Shown: one piece after another, positions 9,334-18,491 of the stretch
Layout: each line of letters begins with the position of its first letter
Position numbering within the stretch: the first letter of the stretch is position 1
Assembly: GCA_020636355.1 (NCBI GenBank)
Contig: JACJYB010000009.1
Location: 1-64,000, forward strand
Length of the DNA stretch: 64,000 nucleotides
From: Lewinellaceae bacterium
GTDB lineage: Bacteria; Bacteroidota; Bacteroidia; Chitinophagales; Saprospiraceae
Reading direction: 5' to 3'
The notes under the pieces: generated by a model
The model's input: the letters and a program-made list of their open reading frames with translations, nothing else
What the model was told of the DNA's origin: nothing
Database searches by the model: none
Program-made: the position numbers and the translations under genes

Positions 9334-12093
9334 TTATTCGTAGGTCTGCTTGACTCTTTCGATTTCGTAAACCTCGATGATATCAGATACTTTGATGTCG
9401 TTGAAGTTTTTGACGGTGACACCGCACTCCATGCCGGATTTGACTTCCTTGACATCTTCCTTGAACCGTTTCAGCGAGCTGATTTCGCCCATCACATTTT
9501 CACGGGTAGGATAGATGACGATACCGTCGCGGATAATCCGGATATGATTGTTCCGGTTGACTTTGCCTTCCTGAACAAAACATCCGGCGATGGTTCCCAC
9601 TTTGCTGATCTTGAATATATCGCGTACTTCCAGTTGACCGAGGATCTTTTCTTCTTCGGTTGGCTCGAGCAAACCTTCAATGGCAAGTTTAACCTCTTCG
9701 ATGGCTTCGTAAATGATGGAATAGGTCTTGATTTGGACCCCTTCTTTCTCAGCCAGCTTACGAGCGCCCAGCGAAGGCCGTACCTGGAATCCGATGATGA
9801 TGGCATCCGAAGCGGAAGCCAGGAGAACGTCGGATTCGATGATCTGACCGACGGCTTTATGGATGACATTGACCTGGACGGTCTCAATTGAAAGTTTGAT
9901 CAACGAATCGGAAAGCGCTTCCACCGAGCCATCCACGTCCCCTTTTACGATCAGGTTCAGCTCTTTGAAGGTTCCGAGTGCCAGGCGGCGTCCGATTTCA
10001 TCAAGACTGATCCGCTTGCTGGCTCTTTCGGTTTGTTCGCGGATGATTTGGGAGCGCTTGGAGGCCAGTGAGCGTGCTTCCTGCTCTTCAGCCATCACTT
10101 TAAACTTCTCACCCGCCTGAGGAGCGCCACTAAGACCCAGGACAAGAACCGGAGTGGATGGTCCTGCATCTTTCACCCGTTTGCCGCGTTCATTAAACAT
10201 CGCTTTGACGCGACCCGAGAATTCACCGGCAAGGAAGATGTCTCCGATGCCAAGGGTTCCGTTCTGGACCAGGCACTTGGTGACATATCCGCGACCTTTA
10301 TCCAGCGATGCTTCCAGGACAGTTCCCAGTGCCATCCGGTTCGGGTTCGCTTTCAAGTCTTGCAGTTCTGCTTCCAGCAATATTTTTTCCAGCAACAGGT
10401 CTATATTCTCACCGGTTTTGGCTGAAATGTCCTGAGACTGGTATTTACCGCCCCATTCTTCGATCAGCAGGTTCATAGATGCCAGTTCCTGCTTGATCTT
10501 ATCCGGGTTGGCTCCAGGTTTATCAATTTTATTGATAGCAAAGATGATGGGTACGCCGGCTGCCTGAGCGTGGGAAATGGCTTCTTTGGTCTGCGGCATC
10601 ACATTATCGTCTGCAGCTACTATGATGACGGCAATATCTGTCACTTTAGCACCCCGGGCACGCATAGCGGTAAAGGCTTCGTGACCTGGAGTATCCAGGA
10701 AGGTGATTTTTTTACCATTGACTTCGACTTCATAAGCCCCAATGTGCTGGGTGATCCCTCCTGCCTCGCCGGAAACGACGTTGGCGGACCGGATGTAGTC
10801 GAGTAATGAAGTCTTACCGTGGTCAACGTGACCCATTACCGTAACAATCGGCGCACGGGGCTCCAGATCTTCTGGTGCATCCTGCTCATCTTCTTCTTCG
10901 GTTTCCTGTTCTTCCAGGCTGATGAATTCTACTTCGTGTCCAAACTCATCTGCGATCAATTCGATGAGTTCAGCATCCAGGCGTTGATTAATGGAAACAA
11001 TAACGCCGAGGTTCATGCAGGTCATGATCACGTCAGTGACAGCCACATTCATGATGTTGGCGAGTTCGGAAACAGAAATAAACTCGGTCACTTGCAGATT
11101 GCCACTGACACCCTCCATTTCCAACATCTCCTGGCGTTCGCCTTTCCGTTCCCGGCTTTCCCGCCGGATCTTTTGACGTTTACTCTTGCCACCGCCGGTC
11201 ATTTTGGCCATGGTTGACCGCACTTTATCGTCGATTTCCCGGGTAGATGCTTTTTTGAAATCGTCTTTTTTACCTTTTGTGCCTCTGGCGCCACCACGTG
11301 AATCGTTTTCTACTTCTGTGGTTGACACTGTCTTCCGTTTCCGCTTGCGCTTTTTGCGTGTATCGTCCGAAGAGGCTACAGGTGCTGGTCCCGGTGCTTG
11401 CTCGCCGGGTTTCCTGGCAGGAGTTTCCTCTTTGGCTTTTGGTTTTTCTTTTTCCTTTTCTTTTTCCTTTTTCTTCTTGGGCTTATTGAACTTATTCGTG
11501 TCGATTTTGCCCAAAATCTTCAGACCCTTTAACTGAGGCGCCTCATGGCGGATGATGTCATCCGACACTCCGGGCTCGGGCTCGGGAGGAGCGGGTGCCG
11601 CCGGAGCAGGTGGTTCTTCTACCACTGCTTGCGGTTCCGGTACAGGTTCTTCCTGGGGTTCCGGTTTTTCAACTTCTTTCTTCGGCTTGGGCTTGTCCAG
11701 ATCGATCTTGCCGAGGACTTTGAGCTTGGGGATCATGTTATCATCCACCTTGGCTTTTTCCACCACAGGTTGCTCCACAGGTGGTTTCATGCCAGGCGTC
11801 TTGGGCATTGCCGGTTCCGGTGCTTTCATGGAAGGCATAGCATGACTGGTCCGTTCGGGTTCTTTTTCGTGTTGTTCCGGACGGGTATGATGACCAATGA
11901 CGAGCTTCTCCGCTTGTTCTTTGATCACCACGGAAGACTTGAACTCCTTCATGAGTTCATCGTACATCTCATCAGAGATGTTTGCGGTAGGCTTGTTCTC
12001 CACTTCGAACCCATTGTTCTGCAGGTGTTCGATGATGGTAGAAGTCCCAACGTTCAGTTCCTTGGCTACTTTTACTAATAATCTTTTCGACAT
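9334..12093 (-). CDS. infB: Translation initiation factor IF-2
   Basis: A 919-aa IF-2, the GTPase that brings fMet-tRNA to the 30S subunit. Residues 1-50 form an IF2_N-type helical domain, followed by a long Lys/Glu/Pro-rich linker (about 60-330) with KEKEKEKEK tracts. A second IF2_N domain precedes the G domain, which has GHVDHGKTS (421-429), DTPGHEAF and NKID. Domains II to IV follow to the C-terminus. It sits in the conserved rimP-nusA-infB order, 52 bp after nusA. Long opposite-strand frames across the linker are composition artefacts. Confidence 0.98.
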   Translation of the reverse strand: MSKRLLVKVAKELNVGTSTIIEHLQNNGFEVENKPTANISDEMYDELMKEFKSSVVIKEQAEKLVIGHHTRPEQHEKEPERTSHAMPSMKAPEPAMPKTPGMKPPVEQPVVEKAKVDDNMIPKLKVLGKIDLDKPKPKKEVEKPEPQEEPVPEPQAVVEEPPAPAAPAPPEPEPGVSDDIIRHEAPQLKGLKILGKIDTNKFNKPKKKKEKEKEKEKPKAKEETPARKPGEQAPGPAPVASSDDTRKKRKRKRKTVSTTEVENDSRGGARGTKGKKDDFKKASTREIDDKVRSTMAKMTGGGKSKRQKIRRESRERKGERQEMLEMEGVSGNLQVTEFISVSELANIMNVAVTDVIMTCMNLGVIVSINQRLDAELIELIADEFGHEVEFISLEEQETEEEDEQDAPEDLEPRAPIVTVMGHVDHGKTSLLDYIRSANVVSGEAGGITQHIGAYEVEVNGKKITFLDTPGHEAFTAMRARGAKVTDIAVIIVAADDNVMPQTKEAISHAQAAGVPIIFAINKIDKPGANPDKIKQELASMNLLIEEWGGKYQSQDISAKTGENIDLLLEKILLEAELQDLKANPNRMALGTVLEASLDKGRGYVTKCLVQNGTLGIGDIFLAGEFSGRVKAMFNERGKRVKDAGPSTPVLVLGLSGAPQAGEKFKVMAEEQEARSLASKRSQIIREQTERASKRISLDEIGRRLALGTFKELNLIVKGDVDGSVEALSDSLIKLSIETVQVNVIHKAVGQIIESDVLLASASDAIIIGFQVRPSLGARKLAEKEGVQIKTYSIIYEAIEEVKLAIEGLLEPTEEEKILGQLEVRDIFKISKVGTIAGCFVQEGKVNRNNHIRIIRDGIVIYPTRENVMGEISSLKRFKEDVKEVKSGMECGVTVKNFNDIKVSDIIEVYEIERVKQTYE

Positions 12094-12145
12094 GCTGTAA
12101 CTTCCAAATAATGCGCAAAATTAGACAAAAAAAGCACATCCCTTG

Positions 12146-13387
12146 TTACCCTTCGTCTTCAAACTCAGACGCCAGGATGCGCAATACTTCACTTACCGTC
12201 TCCTCTTCGAGGTCTGTACGGCGTAATAATTCTTCTTTACTAAGGCTCAGGACGCTGCGTGCGGTATCGCATCCGATCCGCTTCAGGTCGTCGATGATCC
12301 ACTCTTCGATTTCATCAGCGAATTCATCAAGATCTACATCGTCCATTTCGTATTCTGCCTGTTCGCGATAGACATCGATTTCAAATCCGGTCAGTCGACT
12401 GGCCAGCTTGATGTTGGTTCCCCCTTTACCGATGGCCAGGGAAACCTGATCCGGCTTCAGGTATACGGCTGCCCGTTCTTTATCCAGATCCAACTCAATG
12501 TTCGAAACTTTCGCCGGTGTAAGGGCCCGCTGGATGAACAGGGATACATTGGTGGTAAAATTGACGATATCGATGTTCTCGTTTTTTAATTCCCGGACGA
12601 TGCCGTGGATGCGGGATCCTTTCATACCCACACAAGCACCAACCGGATCAATACGGTCGTCGTAGGATTCAACAGCCACCTTGGCCCGTTCGCCAGGTAT
12701 GCGGACGATGCGTCGGACGGTAATCAAACCATCCTCGATCTCCGGTACTTCCTGCTCAAGCAGTTTTTCGAGGAAGGTGTTATCCGTACGGGAGATAATG
12801 ATAGCCGGATTGTTATTACGCATCTCCACCCGGTTGATCACGCCCCGGACCATATCTCCTTTGCGGAAATAGTCCCCTTTGATCATTTCTGTTTTAGGCA
12901 ATACCAATTCATTGCTGGTAGCATCATCGATGATCAGGATCTCCTTCTTCAGAATTTGATGCACTTCACCGATCACGATATCCCCAACCCGGTCGACATA
13001 GCGCTTGTACACTTCGTCCTTCTCCAGTTCCTGAATACGGGATATCAGGGTTTGGCGGGCAGCCATAACCGCTCTGCGTCCGAAATCCTCCAGTTCCAGC
13101 TGTTCGTAACATTCATCGCCAACTTCGTAATCGGAATCGATGGATTTGGCTTCGGAGACAGAGATCTGGGTACGCTCGTCGGTGACTTCGCCATCCGGTA
13201 CGATCTCACGCACTCTCCATAATTCAAGGTCACCTTTCTGGGTGTTAACGATGACATCAAAATTATCATCCGATCCATATTTCTTCTTGATCAGGGTACG
13301 GAACACATCTTCGAGTACCCGAACCATCGTAGGACGGTCAATATTTTTGCCCGCTTTAAAATCTGCAAAAGATTCTACCAGTTTCAT
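12146..13387 (-). CDS. nusA: Transcription termination/antitermination protein NusA
   Basis: A 413-aa NusA. The N-terminal RNA polymerase-binding domain (about 1-125) is followed by an S1 domain (about 130-200), then KH1 and KH2 with the loops GMKGSRIHGI and AIGKGGTNIK. A short acidic tail with one helix-hairpin-like segment (RRTDLEEETVSEVLRIL) replaces the longer C-terminal repeats of E. coli NusA, as is usual in Bacteroidota. It binds RNA polymerase and nascent RNA to tune pausing and termination. The gene is 7 bp downstream of rimP. Confidence 0.97.
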   Translation of the reverse strand: MKLVESFADFKAGKNIDRPTMVRVLEDVFRTLIKKKYGSDDNFDVIVNTQKGDLELWRVREIVPDGEVTDERTQISVSEAKSIDSDYEVGDECYEQLELEDFGRRAVMAARQTLISRIQELEKDEVYKRYVDRVGDIVIGEVHQILKKEILIIDDATSNELVLPKTEMIKGDYFRKGDMVRGVINRVEMRNNNPAIIISRTDNTFLEKLLEQEVPEIEDGLITVRRIVRIPGERAKVAVESYDDRIDPVGACVGMKGSRIHGIVRELKNENIDIVNFTTNVSLFIQRALTPAKVSNIELDLDKERAAVYLKPDQVSLAIGKGGTNIKLASRLTGFEIDVYREQAEYEMDDVDLDEFADEIEEWIIDDLKRIGCDTARSVLSLSKEELLRRTDLEEETVSEVLRILASEFEDEG

Positions 13388-13394
13388 GTCAACA

Positions 13395-13874
13395 TCATTT
13401 AAATGCTATTTGAACCAATGCTTTTCGGATAGAAGCGAAAGGCACTGTTCGATGGTTGATAATTGTTTTTTTCTTTTTTGGATCAGCAGCATCCTTTTCT
13501 TTCACAGCCAATATTATCCCATCTTCTTCGACAGCGATTAATTCACCGGCTAGTTGTTCATCACCGACGGTAACGGCAAGATTTCTGCCGATGTGTTTGG
13601 GATACTGACGTAAGAACTGCAGTGGTCGGTCCACTCCTCCGGAGGACACCTCTAGTGTGTAGTCTTCACCTGCAGTACCGGAAGCATCCAGCTCGGCCTC
13701 TATCTTCCGGCTTAACTTCTGGCACTTGTCAAAATCAACCCCGCCATCTGCATCGAAAAAAACCTGGATCTTTTTCGGTTTTTTCCAGATTACTTCCAGC
13801 AGAAAACAATCTGAAAATTGCTCTTCGGTCGAGAATAGCTGACGCACAATTTCTTCTACGTGCTGATCGATCAT
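13395..13874 (-). CDS. rimP: Ribosome maturation factor RimP
   Basis: A 159-aa RimP, needed for late maturation of the 30S subunit. The family segments are the N-terminal alpha/beta domain with FFDADGGVDFDKCQKLSRKIEAEL, then YTLEVSSGGVDRPLQFLRQY linking to the C-terminal SH3-like domain. It is the first gene of the rimP-nusA-infB operon. A terminator-shaped hairpin ends only about 7 bp before its ATG, so leader attenuation is possible. Confidence 0.93.
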   Translation of the reverse strand: MIDQHVEEIVRQLFSTEEQFSDCFLLEVIWKKPKKIQVFFDADGGVDFDKCQKLSRKIEAELDASGTAGEDYTLEVSSGGVDRPLQFLRQYPKHIGRNLAVTVGDEQLAGELIAVEEDGIILAVKEKDAADPKKKKTIINHRTVPFASIRKALVQIAFK

Positions 13875-13880
13875 ATACTA

Positions 13881-13911
13881 TAAAAAAAGGAGGGAACGGT
13901 TCGCGTTCCCT
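13881..13911 (-). terminator. Terminator-like hairpin in the rimP leader
   Basis: On the minus strand AGGGAACG, a CGAAC loop and CGTTCCCT form an 8-bp perfect stem (plus-strand 13891-13911), followed by CC and a run of seven T (13882-13888). It has the shape of an intrinsic terminator and ends a few bases before the rimP start codon. It could stop transcripts from the small upstream gene at 14145-14270, or act as an attenuator of the nusA operon. Confidence 0.65.
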
Positions 13912-14144
13912 CACAAATCCTTTAACGCCACAAAAGTAACTATTATTCTCAGGATTTGCAAGGATGTCTTTTTAGGTAGTTATTTGTTTGTGATGCCCGG
14001 CGCTAGGATGCATCGGGTTTGGGTGGAGCAAGATGCTGCCTGGGGAAAAGACTTTACCGTGCCAGGCTCTGACTCCTCAATAGTAGATAACGAAAATAGT
14101 TTAAATCCAGGGGCACGGAGGAATTCCTCCCGGTTGCAGGCTGG
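13912..14144. other. Spacer with no recognised gene
   Basis: This stretch between the rimP leader hairpin and a small minus-strand open frame shows no long open frame with coding character, and no RNA gene that I can recognise. Confidence 0.5.
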
Positions 14145-14270
14145 CTAGAAGGTCAGGTGAAAATTCATGCGGTAAACCCAGATGAGCAGAATGATGAACA
14201 TCAAAATTGCTACTATGGTGAGTAGAAAACATCCGCCTTTCTTACCGTAATTCGTATTGCCCTGTTCCAT
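14145..14270 (-). CDS. Small single-pass membrane protein (41 aa)
   Basis: The minus strand from the ATG at 14270 to the TAG at 14145 encodes 41 residues. A polar, basic N-terminus (MEQGNTNYGKKGG) is followed by one hydrophobic helix (CFLLTIVAILMFIILLIW, about residues 14-31) and a short tail RMNFHLTF. This layout is that of an inner-membrane miniprotein with the N-terminus probably inside. It lies alone in an 880-bp gap between rimP and rpoN on the same strand as rimP. No family is recognised and the function is unknown; chance origin is possible given the length. Confidence 0.5.
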   Translation of the reverse strand: MEQGNTNYGKKGGCFLLTIVAILMFIILLIWVYRMNFHLTF

Positions 14271-14665
14271 GAGGTGACGCTAAAAGTGTTAATAACCGTT
14301 GCAAAGAAAAGGCAAATATATGTAAATCCAAATACGTGTTATCAATTCCACGGCAGGATTCTCCATACCTAACCGGTTTGCTGGTTGATGAATGCCGGAC
14401 TTTCGGGTAACCTTGCTGGTGATTTAACCAATTCTTCCCTGCCGACTAAATTTTTTAGGGATTAAAGAGGGGTAGCTTAGCCTGGTGGTCCTGCTATTTC
14501 TCACATTTTTATTTTTTATATTATCAGGATTCAATCGGATAAATAGTTGGTACTATTAATTTTATACGTATGGATATTGCCTTATCTAAATGTCCATTGC
14601 CAAGAGCACCCCTTTTGCTTCCGATCATGGCATCCTTTTTGCTAATATATTAGAGATTGTTGTCA
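14271..14665. other. AT-rich upstream region of rpoN with no gene
   Basis: No open frame of coding character is seen. The region carries AT-rich runs and leads into a Bacteroidota-type promoter element at 14666-14673. A string at about 14469-14490 resembling a tRNA D-arm is not followed by an anticodon or T-arm. Confidence 0.5.
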
Positions 14666-14673
14666 TATATTTG
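14666..14673 (+). promoter_or_regulatory. Candidate -7 element (TAnnTTTG type) for rpoN
   Basis: TATATTTG matches the TAnnTTTG -7 consensus of Bacteroidota primary sigma-factor promoters and lies 80 bp before the rpoN ATG. A TTTG that could serve as the -33 element ends at 14641, leaving a spacer of 24 bp, longer than the usual 19-21. This makes the call tentative. Confidence 0.35.
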
Positions 14674-14752
14674 GCACAATTAGTTGGCCGGGTGGCGAAC
14701 TCAATGTAGGTGCAATTAGTTTTTTAAATGAGGTTATAACATCGAACGGCGT

Positions 14753-16324
14753 ATGAGCATGATTAAACAAAAACTAAGTCAGAAGATGCTGCAAAAGCTG
14801 TCACCGCAGCAGATCCAGGTGATGAAGCTATTGCAAATTCCTACGGCAACACTAGAACAGCGTATAAAAGAAGAGCTGGAAGCCAATCCTGCATTGGATG
14901 AAGGCGAAAACCGGGATGAGCTCTTTGACCTCAACGATGAAATCAGTGAAGATTCCCTTCGTGAATCCAACAATGAAGAATATGAATCCGGCGAGCAGGA
15001 GAGCGAAAGCGCTGACCTCATGGATACGGAATTTGAATCCTCGTCTTCTGATTTTGAACTTGATGATTACATCTCGGATTACATTGACGAAGACCCCATC
15101 AGCTATCAAAGCCGATATAACGATGGTGAGGAGGAGCGCACCTTGCCCATTGCCTTTGAAAATTCATTCCACGATTTTCTCGACACCCAGCTTGGTATGC
15201 TGAATTTGCAGGATCCCCGCAAGATCCGCATAGCCAAACAAATTATCGGAAGTATCGATGACGATGGCTATCTGCGCCGGGAACCGCTCGCTATTATTGA
15301 TGACCTGTTGTTTTCCGAGAACATCGATACTTCTGAAGAAGAAGTGGATAGCCTGTTGGCGAAAATCCAGCTTTTTGATCCTCCGGGTATCGGTGCAAGA
15401 GACCTGCAGGAATGTCTGCTTATTCAGATCAACACCTACAAGAAAAAAAATCCGGATAGCCGCATAAGCGTCGAAACCATTGACCGCGCCCGCTGTATTG
15501 TTACCAAATATTTCAACGAATTTTCCAAAAAACACTTCGATAAACTCAAGAAATACGTCAATCTCTCGGAAGCAGAGCTCAAGGAAACCATGGATTTTAT
15601 CCTGAAGCTCAACCCAAAGCCTGCCAGTGGCTATGTTCCCCAGCATGGCTCCTCTTCCGGAGGAAATTACATCATTCCCGATTTTATCATCTTCAATCGG
15701 GATGGTGAATTGGAATTGCAGCTAAATTCCAAAAATGCGCCTGAATTGCGCATCAATGAACAGTATAAAAACATCCTGCACGGGTACAAAGAACGTACCG
15801 GCAAGAAACGGATCTCCCATAAGGATAAGGAGGCCATTCAGTTTATCAAGCAAAAGATTGATTCGGCCAAATGGTTTATTGATGCCATCAAGCAGCGTCA
15901 GCATACCATGTACCAGACGATGTACACCATCATGCAGTATCAGTACGATTATTTTCTCTCCGGAGATGAAAGCAAGCTGAAGCCTATGATTCTTAAGGAT
16001 ATTGCCGACATCACCGGTCTGGACATCTCAACCGTCTCCCGGGTTGCCAATAGTAAGTTCGTACAAACGGAATTCGGTACCAAACGACTTAAGGATTTCT
16101 TTTCGGAATCCATGACTACCCAGGATGGTGATGAAGTCTCCACCCTGGAAGTAAAGAACATTTTATCTGAGATAATAACCGCCGAACACAAACGCAAACC
16201 GCATTCCGATGAAAAATTGCGTGACTTGCTGGAAAAGAAGGGCTATAACATCGCGCGCAGAACCGTAGCCAAGTACCGGGAACAATTAAACATTCCCGTG
16301 GCACGATTGCGTAAACAGTTGTGA
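14753..16324 (+). CDS. rpoN: RNA polymerase sigma-54 factor
   Basis: A 523-aa sigma-54. Region I near the N-terminus is the activator-interacting segment LSQKMLQKLSPQQIQVMKLL. It is followed by an acidic region II (about 45-120), the core-binding domain, the HTH region (DIADITGLDISTVSRVANSK) and the RpoN box ARRTVAKYRE at residues 501-510, which contacts the -24 element. The protein directs transcription from -24/-12 promoters and needs AAA+ activators; none is encoded in this window. The gene stands alone, with a candidate promoter upstream and a clear terminator after it. MSMIKQ could also start at the second Met. Confidence 0.97.
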   Translation: MSMIKQKLSQKMLQKLSPQQIQVMKLLQIPTATLEQRIKEELEANPALDEGENRDELFDLNDEISEDSLRESNNEEYESGEQESESADLMDTEFESSSSDFELDDYISDYIDEDPISYQSRYNDGEEERTLPIAFENSFHDFLDTQLGMLNLQDPRKIRIAKQIIGSIDDDGYLRREPLAIIDDLLFSENIDTSEEEVDSLLAKIQLFDPPGIGARDLQECLLIQINTYKKKNPDSRISVETIDRARCIVTKYFNEFSKKHFDKLKKYVNLSEAELKETMDFILKLNPKPASGYVPQHGSSSGGNYIIPDFIIFNRDGELELQLNSKNAPELRINEQYKNILHGYKERTGKKRISHKDKEAIQFIKQKIDSAKWFIDAIKQRQHTMYQTMYTIMQYQYDYFLSGDESKLKPMILKDIADITGLDISTVSRVANSKFVQTEFGTKRLKDFFSESMTTQDGDEVSTLEVKNILSEIITAEHKRKPHSDEKLRDLLEKKGYNIARRTVAKYREQLNIPVARLRKQL

Positions 16325-16351
16325 TCGATCAATTTTTCATGATAGGAAAGC

Positions 16352-16384
16352 AGCCGGTATCTCCCCCCGATACCGGCTTTTTTA
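16352..16384 (+). terminator. Intrinsic terminator of rpoN
   Basis: AGCCGGTATC (16352-16361) pairs with GATACCGGCT (16369-16378) in a 10-bp GC-rich stem with a C-rich loop. It is followed by a T-run reaching 16383, 28 bp after the rpoN stop codon. Confidence 0.85.
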
Positions 16385-16618
16385 TTTAGAGCAAGAAGCT
16401 CCTTAACTTTGCCTCTCCGACTGGATCCCAATCGTAAAAAGAGCACATAGCCACTGACCATCGAAAAGGTCAGGTGTGCGGCACCGGCTGATAACGTCTG
16501 AATGAAGTTGGCTTGCCATTAACTCCCTAGTTTTAGGGTTAAAGTAATTACCTCGCTCATTCGTCTATAAACCTGAGTGGGAACATTTGAATGGCGCTCT
16601 CGAAATAAATCCTTGAAA

Positions 16619-17695
16619 ATGGCAGCAAAACCAACTTACAACGATACGTTACCTTTCATCAAAACTCCCTGGGAAGGTAATCCCCTCGATGAAAAAAAGC
16701 GATACCGTAACCTGGGCTCTTTTACAGAATGGGGATGGGATGCAGTGTGGAGATGGCAAACCGGTCCCAGGCCATACAAAGAGCAAAAAAAAGCAGATAG
16801 ATGGCGCCCCGACCTGGTCCGGATGCAAGACCGTTCCTCGTGGCCGGAGAATGGCATAGCCTGGTTAGGTCATGCTACCTTCTTGATTCGTCTGGATGGG
16901 ATGACTCTGATTACCGATCCGGTGCTTGGAAATGTCTCGCTGATGAAGCGGAAGACCGAATTGCCGATACAAGTCCGGGATTTACAAGGCATCGATCTGC
17001 TTTTAATGTCACATAATCACCGGGATCATTGCGACCTTTCCAGCGTTCGGGAACTGACCCGGCAAAACGCAGGCCTCCAGTGTTACACCGGATTGGGAAT
17101 TGGGCCATTGATGCAATCAGCAGGTTTCGCGGCAGATAGGATCACTTCCGCAGGTTGGTATCAGCAATTTCCCGAAATAAACGGTATCCGGATCTATTAC
17201 CTTCCTTCAAAACATTGGTCTCGCCGCTATCTATGGGACATGAATACCATGCTGTGGGGTAGCTTCATCATCCAGTCTCCCCAATGGACCATTTATTTTG
17301 GCGGGGATAGCGGATACGACCGCCATTTTAAGGAGATTGGTGCTTTGTTTCCATCGATTGATCTGGCTATCCTGGGGGTGGGTGCCTATGAACCTCGCTG
17401 GTTTATGAAAGACAGCCATACAGCGCCGGAAGAAGCTGCTCAGGCAGCAGATGATTTACAAGCCAGATGGTGGATACCTATGCATTTTGGCACCTTTGAC
17501 CTGGGGGATGAACCTGTCAGTCAATCATTGGAAATATTGCGAAAAAGAGATGCGGCCAGAATGTCGCAGGAAAGCCTGGCACGCGCTGAAGGGTCATCCG
17601 GGCAGGTTGAACCGGAAGCACTTGCTTCCAGGTGGGTATCGCCGCCACTTGGCCAATGGTTGCAATTGGGGACCGGTCTTTCAGCCGGTCATTGA
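16619..17695 (+). CDS. Metallo-beta-lactamase-fold hydrolase (RomA/NAPE-PLD-like)
   Basis: A 358-aa MBL-fold enzyme. The dinuclear metal motif H-x-H-x-D-H is seen as SHNHRDH (H132, H134, D136, H137), with later ligands in FGGDSGYDRHFKEIG (Asp) and WWIPMHFGTFDL (His). The N-terminal segment WEGNPLDEKKRYRN and the metal-site spacing match the RomA/N-acyl-phosphatidylethanolamine phospholipase D-like branch, which often acts on lipids or phosphodiesters. The substrate here is unknown. The start at 16619 is preferred over an upstream GTG at 16577 because family similarity begins after it. It converges on nosY with only 4 bp between stop codons. Confidence 0.85.
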   Translation: MAAKPTYNDTLPFIKTPWEGNPLDEKKRYRNLGSFTEWGWDAVWRWQTGPRPYKEQKKADRWRPDLVRMQDRSSWPENGIAWLGHATFLIRLDGMTLITDPVLGNVSLMKRKTELPIQVRDLQGIDLLLMSHNHRDHCDLSSVRELTRQNAGLQCYTGLGIGPLMQSAGFAADRITSAGWYQQFPEINGIRIYYLPSKHWSRRYLWDMNTMLWGSFIIQSPQWTIYFGGDSGYDRHFKEIGALFPSIDLAILGVGAYEPRWFMKDSHTAPEEAAQAADDLQARWWIPMHFGTFDLGDEPVSQSLEILRKRDAARMSQESLARAEGSSGQVEPEALASRWVSPPLGQWLQLGTGLSAGH

Positions 17696-17699
17696 ATGG

Positions 17700-18482
17700 T
17701 TAGAAATCTTTTCTGCTTGCTAACCGTCGCACACCCCACCAGGGTAATGCAACCCACAGGATGAGAAGCGCCGAAGACAAAACCCATCCCCAGAAATGAC
17801 CCAAAAAATGCTGGAAAACAGCACCGGTATAACCTAATAAACTTGAGATATCCAATTGTAGCAATAACAAGGTCCGGGCAAGGTCAATCGGATTCATCCA
17901 ACTCATTGCCAGGGTAAATTTCTCCAGAGGATAGTTCTGGAAGATGGCCAGCAACCACAGAAATATACCATCGTAGATCACAGCAAAGAAGAGCCAGATC
18001 ATAAATCCGGCCGCAAAACCTTTGATGCGGTTTTCAAAGCGTAATCCAAGGAAAAAGGCCATGGCTGAGAAGATCAGGGTCAATAGGAGACCCACTCCAC
18101 CGAGCATACCAACCTGACTCCACTCGACCGGATGCTGTAATCGCAACAAAAGAAATGGAATGGTGATCCCGGATAGACAAGAAAGAGCCAGTGCGATCAC
18201 CAAACCGGCAAATTGACCACCAAATACTTGCATTCTCGGCAATGGCTGTGCCAGCAACAGTTCGGTAAATTCCCGCATATTGTAGATGTAAACCAGGCCG
18301 AACAGGAGAGACACCAGCGGCACCAGGATGAGAATAATATTGAGGAGTGAAACCACCACTTTTAAAGGATCCTGGCTCATCCAGGCTAAGGCCGAAGTGA
18401 TCAGTAAAAAGAAGATGGAATAAAAATAGATCCAGTTGCTTCTCAATAAATCTTTCAGGCTATAGACAATGATCTTTTTCAT
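17700..18482 (-). CDS. nosY: ABC transporter permease NosY
   Basis: A 260-aa integral membrane protein with about six hydrophobic segments, starting MKKIIVYSLKDLLRSNWIYFYSIFFLL, typical of NosY-type ABC-2 permeases. With NosF it forms the transporter needed to assemble the tetranuclear CuZ centre of nitrous oxide reductase, probably by supplying a sulfur species or by handing copper to NosD. It is the last gene of the nosZ-nosB-nosL-nosD-nosF-nosY run, 9 bp after nosF. Confidence 0.88.
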   Translation of the reverse strand: MKKIIVYSLKDLLRSNWIYFYSIFFLLITSALAWMSQDPLKVVVSLLNIILILVPLVSLLFGLVYIYNMREFTELLLAQPLPRMQVFGGQFAGLVIALALSCLSGITIPFLLLRLQHPVEWSQVGMLGGVGLLLTLIFSAMAFFLGLRFENRIKGFAAGFMIWLFFAVIYDGIFLWLLAIFQNYPLEKFTLAMSWMNPIDLARTLLLLQLDISSLLGYTGAVFQHFLGHFWGWVLSSALLILWVALPWWGVRRLASRKDF

Positions 18483-18491
18483 AATGATGCT

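Noticed and set aside
9253..12078. Many long plus-strand frames opposite infB (for example 11545-12078, 177 aa, and 9253-9891, 212 aa)
   Set aside because: They are antisense to a certain infB gene, low in complexity, and result from its repetitive Lys/Pro/Glu codons.
14469..14490. Sequence like a tRNA D-arm (GGTAGCTTAGCCTGGTGG)
   Set aside because: No anticodon arm, T-arm or acceptor pairing follows within tRNA length.
14672..14688. TGGCAC...TTGGC string upstream of rpoN resembling a sigma-54 -24/-12 promoter
   Set aside because: The spacing is one base too long and the -12 element lacks TTGC. The overlapping TATATTTG fits a primary-sigma element better.
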